Under the pieces are notes generated by a model that was not told where the DNA came from, did no database searches, and saw only the letters and a list, made by a program, of their open reading frames with translations. Position numbers and translations under genes: made by a program. From assembly GCA_021234155.1 (NCBI GenBank), contig JAJEKV010000002.1:37323107-37387106 (forward strand): a stretch of DNA of 64,000 nucleotides, in the 5' to 3' direction. Source of the stretch: Isoetes taiwanensis. Lineage: Eukaryota; Streptophyta; Lycopodiopsida; Isoetales; Isoetaceae. Of the stretch, positions 33,023 to 43,141 are shown piece after piece. Numbering within the stretch: position 1 is the stretch's first letter; each line of letters begins with the position of its first letter.

Positions 33023-33083
33023 CTTGAGCAGCTTCTCTCGTGGCTCGGCCTGAGTTTGGAGCAGCACGACCTTTGGGCGGCAT
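33023..33083 (-). CDS. Exon 1 of the ParB/FCP1 gene
   Basis: The ATG at 33083-33081 opens MPPKGRAAPNSGRATREAAQ and the exon ends AAG|GTCAGT. I prefer this start to an upstream in-frame ATG because a TATA box lies about 110 bp further up. Four Arg and one Lys in 20 residues make the start basic. Confidence 0.55.
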
Positions 33084-33194
33084 CTTTGCGACGATCTTGA
33101 GCGCCTCGGAGTTCTTGAGTTCTTGAGCGCCTCGGAGTTCTTGAGCGTCTCGGAGCAAGTCGGCAATCAAAAAGCAAGAAATGACATTCAAAAA

Positions 33195-33202
33195 CTTATA
33201 TA
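33195..33202 (-). promoter_or_regulatory. TATA box of the ParB/FCP1 gene
   Basis: TATATAAG on the minus strand, about 110 bp before the preferred ATG. Confidence 0.4.
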
Positions 33203-33651
33203 GATTTCCATAAGCCGAGTAGGTCGGCTTTGGATCGACGGGTTTCATTCAAATCGACTTTTGATCGACGATTCGATAGAAGCGAGCAGTTATTTCAATT
33301 TCGCGGATCGACTTTTAATCGACGGTCAGCAATCTTACGATTGTCCCAAATGGACAGGACGCGATTATACCGCATTTAATGGCTCCAAAAATCCCATAAC
33401 TAGATTTCACTCAGCCGCTAAAAAAGCAGTACAATTAACGGATACTTTGAAACTACCACCTAATCTTGCCGCCAGCCTTTCTTGTCATTCGAACTCGAAA
33501 GAACTGGGAAGAACAGGAAGAACTCGAAAGAACTCGGAAGAACTGGGAAGAAGCCGGCGCCTGAGCGATGTCAAACGCCTTCATGTAAGCTCATCTACTT
33601 TTCCAGATCCCAAGCTCCAAATTAATCCCATAATCTTACGACATTGAACAG

Positions 33652-33895
33652 TGTTGGAGAGGAATGTTACATGCTGACGACGAATTTGAAGAGGAGGGTG
33701 GGAAATTGCAAGATAGAATCAGTCGACCCGGAAGCAGTATGCCATGGAGTTCCTCTTGGAAATGATCATGTGAAGATCCTAGTTACTAGTTGCCTTTTCA
33801 ACGACGAAGCATTACCCAGAAGGCATTCTGATGGAGACACAGTCGGTGAAAGCATCGGAACCTTTGTTGCATGGCCAGTAATTCGCTTAAAGAAG
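33652..33895 (+). pseudogene. Transposon-associated DUF8039-like exon
   Basis: The plus-strand exon, from a CAG at 33649-33651 to the donor AAG|GTGAGT at 33895, encodes EECYMLTTNLKRRVG, then SVDPEAVCHGVPLGNDHVK, LFNDEALPRRHSDGDTVG and IGTFVAWPVIRLKK. The HGVPLG, ALP, TVG and FVAWP landmarks are those of a domain (DUF8039, as I recall it) found in plant proteins linked to CACTA and related transposons. No adjoining exon is readable, so it is probably a fragment. It faces away from the ParB/FCP1 gene. Confidence 0.6.
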
Positions 33896-35114
33896 GTGAG
33901 TTTCATTTTCTTGGAAGAAATAGAGGAAAATGCATCAGAAAAAGTAGATTGAGTGCTTATATTAAGATGCTCAAGCTGATTCTGCCATATGTATGAAATT
34001 AAAACGCTTGCATACCAGACCATTCATTCAAAATTTCAAAACTATAAGGCCTGCAGACTAGACCATTCAGGAATTTAACAAACACTAGACACTCTTTACA
34101 TTGTTTTAATTACATCTGTGTGTTATTCATCTGTGTGTTGTTCCTCAGTAGTCTCAAATGCTGGCACAATAGTCCCAAATGCTGTTGTAACAAGAGAAAT
34201 TGGCACACAAGAATCTGGCAAATAAGATGGTGCAGCTATTGGGATATTAACCAAAATGGCTTCGAGGTCTGCAACTCTCGTTCACAGCTAAGCATTCTCC
34301 ATTTCAAGCCCCTCCAGAGCACGACACAACTCATTGAATAAGCCTATGCTTGCAGCCACCCCCAATCACATCTCACCAAGAACGATTAATATGGCAGTAA
34401 ATATCAAGACCTTCACGAAACTATAAGATTGGCACAGGCCCTGGCAAGAAATGTCCTTCTGCAACAGGAGGAACTTCAGTTGAATACGCGCCAGGCGTAT
34501 GTTCAGTTGAATATGCGCCAGGCACGAATTCATAAATCTGTAAGTTAGAGAGAAAAAACAAATTAGTGATTTCGCGCCACGCGCGAATTCCATTCATTTG
34601 TAATTTGGCAGTAGCAGAAGTCTTTTGAAGTGTAAACTCATTTAATGCATTAATAAAATTAGCAGGTCTTTGTTGTAAGAGGAAATATTAAGATAAGAAA
34701 GCTAGTTACTGTATGCAATTCACGCCAGGCGTGTATTGGACTACTGTACAATTTAAACATTTTGCACACAAAGATATTTCGCGTCTGGCGTGATTTCAGT
34801 TGAGCTCTCTCAAAATTAAGAATGAAAGAGCCAGTATTCAAAACAGCTTCTGAAGAAATTACAGTACTGCTTGAAAGTTAAAGTAGAAACTAAAGAAACA
34901 TATTATAGTCAGTAGATCCTTGTATTGCCATTGAAATATTTTACATAAGGCCTTTTATTAGAGTTGCCCAGCTCTGTGTTGCAAAATTACAAAAGTTCTA
35001 GGCAGTTTAAGGAGATGCCTAGCTCTATTTGTAATCATCATTTGAGGCCTTTTTTGGAGATGCCCAGCTCGCTTTTCTGAACCAAAAACTAAATAACAAG
35101 AACAAAAAACAAAT
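33896..35114. repeat. Non-coding region with a second palindrome cluster
   Basis: No gene is readable. Five copies of the palindrome close to AATTCACGCCWGGCGTG lie at 34482-34504, 34509-34531, 34568-34590, 34717-34737 and 34775-34795. Copies 34482-34504 and 34509-34531 are nearly adjacent. Short open frames here are not convincing. Confidence 0.8.
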
Positions 35115-35130
35115 TCAGCCCTCTACCTCC

Positions 35131-35162
<32 letters not shown>

Positions 35163-35582
35163 TGAGCTTTCATCTGCCATCTCTTCAAGGATGGCTTCTG
35201 CAATAACTTCATTATCGGAGGAGGAGAGGGCGTCCATTATAATCTGCTTCTTCTCTTCCTCCAATTCTTCTCGCCACTCCTCATCTGCTTCCTCCATTTC
35301 TTCTGCTTTTTCAACCTCCTTCTCCAGCTCTTCATCTGAATCTCCCGGTGTATGGGAGGACTCAGGGCTGCTAGGGCTGGTGCTAAGATACTCCTTTCCC
35401 GGGCGAAGCTTGCCCTGAATAAACAACTCCTCGCATTCATCCGGACTCTGGTGTAGAAGGAAGCCACAACGGCATCTGCAGGAGGGCGGAATGGCTTTCT
35501 TGATTAATTTTTTTATCTCCCTCTTCGACTCTCTCAGGCGAGTCCGGCGGGATGGAGCGGGCCGGGCAGCATGGCTCACCAT
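35115..35582 (-). CDS. Acidic protein of unknown function, 155 residues
   Basis: An intact minus-strand frame with a good start context (GCCATGG). The N-terminal third is basic and holds a Cys/His cluster (CRCRCGFLLHQSPDEC), possibly a small metal-binding knuckle. The C-terminal half is very acidic: EELEKEVEKAEEMEEADEE and a final run of Glu after DESSEEE. Such acidic tails occur in chromatin and nucleolar proteins, but I do not recognise a family. It lies upstream of the ParB/FCP1 gene on the same strand, beyond the second palindrome cluster. Part of the apparent coding could come from the GAG/GAA simple repeat; the Cys-containing start argues against that being all of it. Confidence 0.5.
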
Positions 35583-36859
35583 GGCGCTAGAAGAAAATGG
35601 CGCTAGAAGGAAGGAAGAAAATGGCGGTTGAAGGAATGAAGGGTTTCATGCAAGATATAGTAGTTGCATGCAAGGTTTCATATAGGCGCGGTTGTAATTA
35701 TGATTCCATCACATCATACGAATTAGCTATCATTACTTATATTGAATTAATTACGCCCTAGGTTATCATTAATTCTCTATAGAATTACCCACCTGTCAGC
35801 TATACTTAAAACCCAACACCATATAGTATTCCGCTTGAAATCTTATAGTATCTTGCGAATCTTGTTATACAGTATAGCAAATTTTGTACTTGCATACCCC
35901 ACAAACAAGGAACTTTACGTACGGTGTAGATTAAGGAATAAGAAGTGAATATGCCTATCCAACAGCTCTCGTTGCCCGGAGTCACCCCCCGTGTGAATAT
36001 GCACCCAAACCAAAGGGGGTTTAAGGGGGATTTTAATTTAAATGTGTTGGATGGACCCAATGGTTGTGTTAATTAATGTCAATGGTAGTTATGTGTTGGT
36101 TGTTAATGTCAATGGTTGTTATGTGTTGGGGGATTTAATTTTTATATGTTGGATGTTAATGGTTTGTGTTGCAAATTTTTTTTTTTGGCCCCTTCGGGGC
36201 CTTAGAAACGTCCCCCTCCCCCCCCCCTCCGGTGTGACAAAATTTTTAGAATTCAAACCAGAAAAAAACTAGAATTCATTTAAGGCTTTCATCACCTGTA
36301 GCTTTTGAATTTCATCATAATAAAACATAAGTAAAAGTCACCATAAAGATAGAGCGGATTGATCCCATTATTCTGAAAGTCATAACGTTTGCAACACCCA
36401 TACACAAACATCTTTTGGAATTTAACAGCAGCCTTTGGCCTCCATGGATTCTTGTGGTGAGAAACCAAAGTGGAAAACTTTTCTGCTTGTTAGCACAAGG
36501 ATCTAGAAGCCTTGGAATTTGCTTAATAACTGCCTCAAAATCTAAAAATGCATGGTAATTTTTTGCAACCTTCATTCGGAATGAGCCATAAAACAATATC
36601 CAATAGCGCAATCCTGTATTAATCAGCTGGTAGGATGTGAAAGCCTACCAAACCCGGCCGAAAATTTGCTGTTTTAGCATAGATAACTTAACCAAGCATA
36701 TCCATATCATACACTATCAAAAAGATCTTGGAGAGAGCTTTCCAACGCAATAAAAATCATCTCAAACAGAGCTCTGGATCAAAAGTTATGATAAGAAATG
36801 TGTTGCCGGCGGGGAAACTGCACTACATGCGCCCTTCAAGCCCTTCATGTTCATGTGCC
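35583..36859. other. No recognisable gene
   Basis: It contains short direct repeats (GGCGCTAGAAG, GGTTTCATGCAAG), a GTCAATGGTTGTTATGTG-type repeat at 36075-36135 and C/T homopolymers near 36180-36230. Minus-strand 36315-36611 is open but unlike known proteins. Confidence 0.4.
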
Positions 36860-37030
36860 CATTATGCACCACACACACAAAAAGAGGGCTTTTGTTGTGA
36901 GCCATTGGTTGTTGACCATTATGCACCACACGCACAAAAAGAGGGCTTTTGTTGTGAGCCATTAGTTGTTGACCATTATGCACCACACGCACAAAAAAAG
37001 GGCTTTTGTTGTGAGCCATTGGTTGTTGAC
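36860..37030 (+). repeat. 57-bp minisatellite, three units
   Basis: Units at 36860-36916, 36917-36973 and 36974-37030 differ at only a few bases. Because 57 is a multiple of three, the plus-strand frame stays open and repeats HYAPHAQKEGFCCEPLVVD. The repeat is certain; whether it is translated is not. Confidence 0.9.
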
Positions 37031-37664
37031 AATTGGAAAAAAAAAAGCTAAAATCAATGGCTCAGAAATGGTGCACTCTAGATGTACGCATTAGTACATC
37101 AATTTGAATACATCACGAAATCATAGGAAAACCTTAGTGAAAAGCGTACAAAAACACAAAGAAAACCCCATGTTATTATGCTACATATTATAATTACCTA
37201 GACCTCAGCTATACTTACAACCAACTTTGGCCTATCTAGAATTACGACCTATACTTACCTCTTTAGTACTACTAACATACACCTTATGTTATCATTAATT
37301 TTGCATAATTACCTACACCTAAGCTATACTTACAACCTATTTTTTATTGCACTTACAACATATATTTGTCCATTTAATAGTTTTTTTGTATTTTTTCAAG
37401 TTCCCTTTAGTCTATTCTCAAAATTACTTTGTCCCTTTTTTTTTAACTAATATTAAGACATTTAACTTTATATAGGTGAAGCGTGTGGATCCTAAAAAGG
37501 GTAAAAATATAATACCTATCCCCCCCAACATGTTTCAACATTGTTACCACATGTTCTTATCACATTGTTACCCCATTGTAAACATTGTTCTTGTAGGTGA
37601 ATGGTGTGGACCACCCAAAGGGTGTTGAGGATGAGACTACTAAGCAAATTATCCTCTACAGTAG
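37031..37664. other. No recognisable gene
   Basis: AT-rich spacer with T homopolymers before the DUF7869-like pseudogene. Confidence 0.4.
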
Positions 37665-40431
37665 GTGAAAGTGAAGCACCAATGCAATAAGGAGCTAGTA
37701 GGTGAAGGAACTATCATACTAGCTGATCCTATCCAAGCTGTCAATGATGAAAGGTTAGGAGAGGATAAAGTGGGTGTGGCCATAACAAGTTTAGAAGAAA
37801 AATGGAAGGAAAAAGGGTCAAATCACCAGGATCGCACTGCTTGTATTAAACAATTGGAGGTTCCATGCATCATGCCATGGCCTATAGCCTGCATTGAGTT
37901 TATAGGAGAATTTCTTTTACCAGAGCCAGAGGTTGTGGATGACACTGATTTTCTTAATGCACCTCCAATAGCTGTCAGGACCACATTTTCAGAGAAGAGG
38001 GCACACTCAGTGGTGAAACATTATCCTAGCAAAAGGTCCAAGTCAAGTAGTGATTGTTCACGTGAAGCTCTGACTAAGGTAAGGGGAATGGAATGTTGTT
38101 GGGCTAATTGTGTTCAGAAGTTTGAAATTGATGAATTGGTGGAAGCACGAGCCACCTTCCAAGAGTATACTTGTGATGAGAGGAGGACTTACATGTACTC
38201 CATTCATGAGCTTGCACTTCAAGATGAAAAATTTCCAAAGAAAAAAAAAATACCCACTGCTAGGGACATGGATATGTAAAGTTGCATGGATAAATATTCA
38301 TGGCATTCCAATTTTATCTTGGCAAAATTGGCAAGCAAGTCATGCAAAGGGGAGTAAAATTGCATTACATGGAAATAATGGCATGTTGAGGCCAACTTCT
38401 AGGATCCTGGCTGCTAGGGAGGTTTTTGAAAAATATGTTGAATTCAATGCTGAGAATATGCCACATAAAAGTAGGAAAGATCAACAGGGAAAAATAGTTG
38501 TCGAGAAGAGATTGCCATCCCATTGTACCCAGAAGAGCATATTGGAGGAAGTGAATGCTTTGCTTCGAGAACTACAGATACCTGCAATATCTCAACCCAG
38601 TAGACTATGGAGCAAGCACTTCAAGCATGTCACTATAGACACTTCGAACAACTTTACAAAGTGCAACTTGTGTTCTAAGTTGAAAGAGAATCTGGATAAG
38701 ATCAAGCAACCAAAACCAAAGGGCTAAGATAAGGGAGCAAATGAAAGATCACATGACAGACCAACTATCATGTAGATCCACTTATTGGATGTGGAGAACA
38801 TTATCATGTTTGGAACCCAATAACTATGTTTGTATTATACATGACAAGATGGATCAATCGAAGACTTGTTTGCCACAGTATAGTTACATACCCAAGCAAA
38901 TCAATAGAGCTTATCCTTTGCAAGTCTCTCTGACAGGTGCAATAGTGCATGGCTCGGTGCCAATTTATTATGACCATTTTAGTTTGCAATTGTGGAGTGA
39001 TGGTCCTGATTTTCATATTGGAAGTGTGATGAGGTGCTTGAGGAACTATGAGAGTGGTTATTCTGGTGACCTCCACAACCCTGGAGGTGGTAGCCAACCA
39101 CTCTTCAGTGCATTGTTGGATAGAAAGCCTAATAATTTAGAGAAGTTTACTAAGGCAAGGTTTAGGAAGTCAGGTGCTTCTGAACATGTTGGAGCCTCAA
39201 GTTCACGTCCCCAACCTCGAGATCTACCACCAAAGTTCCTCCTCCAACTTGACAATTGTCTTTGACGAGAATAAAAACAGTTATATGTTCTCATTCCTAT
39301 CTTATTTAACAAACTGTGGGTATCTTTGAAAGAGTGAATTTAGGGTTCTTAATGCCCGGACATATTCATGAGGATGTGGATGCATTGTTTGGGAAGTATA
39401 GTCTTGTGATTGAAATCCCAAACTGTGACCAATCTTCCTAGACTAATGGAAGTTCTTAGTGAATGCATTTCATCTTCTCCTATAGGGTTGATCATACAAG
39501 AGGTGCCTGATTGGAAAAATTTTATCGAAGGTTATGCTCTTGATATGGAAGGTCAATCTAGACCTCTTCAGTACACTTTCTGGGTCATGGGAAATAAGCC
39601 AATAATGCAATGGAAGATGAGACCTTCAGATGATAAATGGAGGCCAGATGAGGGAGTACCTATATGGCACGAACATGAAAATGGTAAACCTAAGATTCCA
39701 AGGGGTCAACCAAAAGCTCTTAAGCCTTTTGCAGAGGTGGATTCATTGCAAAGCACATTGGACGACATAGCTGAATACATCAAGTATTGGAAAAATAACC
39801 CCGATGATACCAACCTTGCATTGATAGATTATTGGACACATGTACATGGATTATTGAGACAAGTAGACACATCCTCTGATGAACTGAAAGATGGATGGCT
39901 ACCTAAGACTAGGTGGAGAGACTTGATAACACATGAGGAAGTTGATGATGTGGTTAGTAGTATTCGCAAGTCGATGGCTCCTCCAGTTCTTTGAAAAAAC
40001 ACTATGTTGGTCCTAGGAAAGGAAGGCCTAAATATCTCGGGCTGGAGGATTATGATCCCAAAGATGACTTGGTTTGCCATCAATTTGCACTTATAGTACC
40101 AGAGCGCAAAGAGATATACCCTGTGTGGATGGGTTACACCATCTCAGAGGTTTGCAAAGAAGTAGGTGACTGTAATGTGAACAAAGTTCGTGTGGAGTGG
40201 TGGTGTCCAGTGCACCAGTTAAATGCAGTGGCAGAGGAAGAAAGGTATAGAGACTGTTGGACAAAGAGATGGAAGAGAAACCCTATTGAAGGGGGTGATT
40301 GGGTTGAGTTAGATACTATTTTGTTTTCATGGATCCCAAAGGTCATCCCAGGCAAGACTGCTATGGTTACAATACCTGTGGAAGTGAGGAAGAAAGCTAT
40401 GATATCTCTAGGGGTCACTTCTAAGAAGTAA
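37665..40431 (+). pseudogene. DUF7869-like (transposase-fold-like) protein, broken
   Basis: Five consecutive plus-strand segments in shifting frames (37665-38279, 38110-38727, 38741-39265, 39410-39994, 39991-40431) make up one former protein of about 900 residues. The middle carries IIHDKMDQSKTCLPQYSY, LTGAIVHG, PKFLLQLDNC, DENKNSYMFSF and GHIHEDVDALFG (39358-39393). The spaced acidic residues of DKMD, LDNC and HEDVD are laid out as in DUF7869, a family I know from moss, other plants and some fungi that looks like a DDE/RNase H-type fold. The C-terminal part (PVWMGYTISEV, WWCPVHQL, WVELDTILFSW) also fits that family. At least four frame breaks and stops show that it is dead. Probably a relic of a mobile element, but mobility is an inference. 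Confidence 0.65.
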
Positions 40432-41407
40432 TTGGCAATATGTAACTCGACATGCATATGTAAAATATTTTTAATTGTTAATGCAATCATGTTGTGCTGT
40501 TATAAAAAAAAGTCACATTCTCGAAGCAAATTTACTAACCCGGGAAAAAGTTGCAGTGCCAAAATGGTCCAAAATCCTGACATAAATCCAATTTAAATGA
40601 ATGATGGTTATAAGTAGTTCTATTGTTGTCATTTCAGAATTCTGTAAAAGAGATCTATTGTCATTTATATTTGTCATATCAACTACATGCAAGATATCAT
40701 TGACGCCATTTATGTAGTGACGTTCTCCGTGGCCAATTGTTCTCCGTGGACGCTAAAAACCTATTCTATTCTATATTATGCTATATGTGAAAACCTCCTC
40801 AATTATTATGTTAGTTTTGTAAGAACGTCGTGAAGAGACGCCAAGATTTGAAAATGTTGTGCTAATGTGTTAAAAGTCATACAATGCACATTTAAGTGAA
40901 CATCACAATGAAGTGGTGATTATGCTCTATTCGGAAACCTCCTCAATTAGTGTGTATGGCCAAGGTTTGCAAAAGTCTGTATTAATGTGTAAAAAAGCAC
41001 ATAGCAACTCTTTACAAAAGAACAAGTAACTATATAAGTTCGTTGACTTTTTGTTAAAACTTACCACGTGTTTCATGGTAAAGGCATAGATGCATGTGAA
41101 AGGAGTCACAATGCAGATGGTACAATAGAAGTTAATAATGCATAATCATAATATTTTATATTATGATGTATGTGAAAACCTCCTCAATTATTATGTTCGT
41201 TTTGTAGGAACATCCTAAGGCTGATGCCAAGATTTGAAAATGTTGTGCTAATGTAGGCATACAATGCACCTTAAGTGAACATCACAATAAAGTGTGAAAA
41301 CCTCCTCAATTAGTGTGTTGGTAAATAAAAATAACCTACATAGGGACTACTTTACATACCAAACAAGTCGCAATGGGTTCGCTATGACTGTTGTAAAAAA
41401 TATATAC
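40432..41407. repeat. Duplicated spacer after the DUF7869-like pseudogene
   Basis: About 150 bp at 40764-40920 recurs, diverged, at 41151-41300, sharing GTGAAAACCTCCTCAATTA and AAGATTTGAAAATGTTGTGC. A third partial copy starts near 40935. Non-coding. Confidence 0.8.
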
Positions 41408-41485
41408 GCCACTTTTTTTTTTTTGAAGAATATAGGAATATATTAAACCACTAGAATGTGATCAAGTACAATGATAAGTGTGGTG

Positions 41486-42125
41486 CTAAGAAATGAAGTG
41501 CCCATCATGATTCACAATCTGTAGGAATGTCGACCAAATTTCCCGCTTAACTGTGCCAGACAAGCTTGAGACTTGGTAAGCCTGCCACAACTTATGCCTC
41601 AAGATCGGAACCAACCGAAAAGGGCTAAGCACTGCATTCTGGAAGACCTTCGCTCTCCGTCTTTTCCAAATCAACCACAGAAGCCAAGCTCTGCATAAAT
41701 GGAATGCCTGCTGCTTGGCCACTGACCAACTGCTAGGAAAGACTCCCATGAGAAGCTTCTGACTGCAAAGTGAAGACCCAAAGAGGGCTCTCACCCAGGA
41801 CCAAGCTGCCCCTACCTCTGTGCATAGGACAAAGCAGTGCTCAATGGTCTCTCGCCCTCCCACATAGAGGGCATGTTTCTTACCCGAGGTTTGAACACGT
41901 AATTTCGGACATTCACCCCGAGGCTACGGTGCAAGATCTGCCATAGAAGGGTGCGGATTTTAGGAGGAGGCAATGTATTCCACGCCCACTTCCACATGGC
42001 GGGCCACTTACTCCTGGAAGCTTAAGTGACCACTTATCCAGAAGCGGCAATGTGTCTGAAAGCGCTAGAAGCCCATAAGCCGATGCTACAAACCGGGATG
42101 CATCAAGTCCACTATCGACTTCCAA
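41486..42125 (-). pseudogene. LINE ORF2 C terminus, zf-RVT region
   Basis: Minus-strand segments read WKWAWNTLPPPKIRTLLWQILHRSL in part, then HCFVLCTEVGAAWSWVR and FHLCRAWLLWLIWKRRRAKVF. These are the hallmarks of the zinc-binding domain at the end of plant LINE ORF2. Cys and His spacing is partly disturbed by frameshifts. This domain helps the protein grip the target RNA or DNA. Confidence 0.75.
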
Positions 42126-43132
42126 ACGCGATTGACTTGAGAAGACAAGCTACAATGGAATAGCATTCGCAATTCTCGCCCAAGTCCAATGTCCCAGTAA
42201 AGGCCAAATCGATCCCTAAAAACTCCCACGGCGTCGGATGACCCTCCCAATACCGATCCGCGGATGGATGTTACCCCTGCAGCAATCCATCGGCGCTGAG
42301 TACCTGGGTGTAGGGAAGAGGCCAAGGGAGATGCAGAATCCAAGGGTACCCAAAGAAAGGGCGATGAGGCTACCATACACCTGCTAGGGTCCAATGAAAA
42401 GAGAACCTTGACCACCTTCCAGGCCTTGAGGAGACCTTTAAGAAAAGGCGAAGCATGAGGGAATGGCCGCAAATCCTCAAACAGAGCCCACGGCAACTGA
42501 GCCGGAATTGCTGGCTTCCTAAACACAATAGAGTGGCGTAGCGACTGTGCCAACAGAGCCAATCCTGGGGATTGTTGCTCCTGCAACAACTGCCAGATGA
42601 ATTTCGACACCAGAACCTTCGTGTGCAAGGACACATCAAGCATACCTAAGCCCCCCGCCTTTCTGGGACGCACACACTTCCACCATCGACCTTCAATCGT
42701 AGCCCCTCCTCATTTCCTCCCCAAACAAAATTGCGAATGGTGTCATCCAACTCCTTAACCACACTTTCTGGCGCAAGTATGCAGGAGGCTGCGTAAACAT
42801 GAGTGCTACAGAGCACTGACTTGGCTATCAGAATCCTACCAGCCATGGTGAGTTTACTTCCCCTCCACCAGTTCAGATGCTGCTTAAGATTCTGTAATGT
42901 CTCCGCCCAAATTGCCCTAGCATTAATGTCCAAGCCAAATGGTATGCCTAACAGTTTGGCAGCTGTGTGTGGCGGTGTAAGAGCCCAAGGAAACTGACTC
43001 AACCACGCAGGAGGAGGTTCCTCCAGTACCCACATGGCCGAGCACTTCGACCAGTTAAGCAAGCACCCTGAAGCTAAAGAAAAGGCATCCAAAATATTCT
43101 TGGCTGCCTGGAGATTGGACTCATCTGCAGAT
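42086..43132 (-). pseudogene. LINE reverse transcriptase, C-terminal part (thumb region)
   Basis: The minus-strand frame from 43132 reads ESNLQAAKNILDAFSLASG, LNWSKCSAMW, LLGIPFG, HLNWWRGSKLTMAGRILIAK and IRNFVWGG. This is the standard run after the YADD box of plant L1-type reverse transcriptases; the catalytic box itself was lost by 5' truncation. 42086-42673 then continues RKAGGLGMLDVSLHTKVLVSK in another frame. Confidence 0.85.
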
Positions 43133-43141
43133 GCCACTTTT

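Larger units (their letters stand above)
28322..33083 (-). pseudogene. ParB-like / FCP1-like phosphatase multidomain gene, broken
   Basis: Four minus-strand exons can be joined with good splice sites: 33083-33023, 32512-31339, 30992-29029 and 28919-28322. The encoded order is a short basic start (MPPKGRAAPNSGR), a region ending in a ParB-type motif FLIIDGQHSIEAQ, a long central part with a Lys-rich linker, and a C-terminal HAD domain of the FCP1/NIF type. Exon 2 holds two in-frame stops (TAA 31926-31928, TAG 31455-31457). Exon 3 has at least three shifts of frame (near 30913, 30430 and 29545-29500, with another near 29160). It therefore looks like a young pseudogene or a poorly sequenced gene. 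The gene suggests a DNA-binding or regulatory protein with a phosphatase-like tail, but no host function can be stated. All three introns carry palindromes of one family. Confidence 0.7.
41408..43141 (-). mobile_element. 5'-truncated LINE (L1-type), minus strand
   Basis: GCCACTTTT flanks both sides (41408-41416 and 43133-43141). On the minus strand the insert ends in a poly(A) run next to the left copy, as target-primed insertion produces. The coding part starts abruptly inside the reverse transcriptase C-terminal region. It goes on to the zinc-binding region, so about the last quarter of ORF2 remains, in several frames. Confidence 0.88.

Noticed and set aside
33641-33948. AAAAAGTAGA as the 5' end of the minus-strand Helitron that ends at 25392
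   Set aside because: The similarity to the other Helitron 5' ends is only a few bases, with no CCGG-rich stretch. An 8.5 kb element cannot be claimed on that.
28965-34795. CRISPR-like array made of the palindromes
   Set aside because: Spacing is irregular, copies diverge, and this is eukaryotic DNA with spliced genes.
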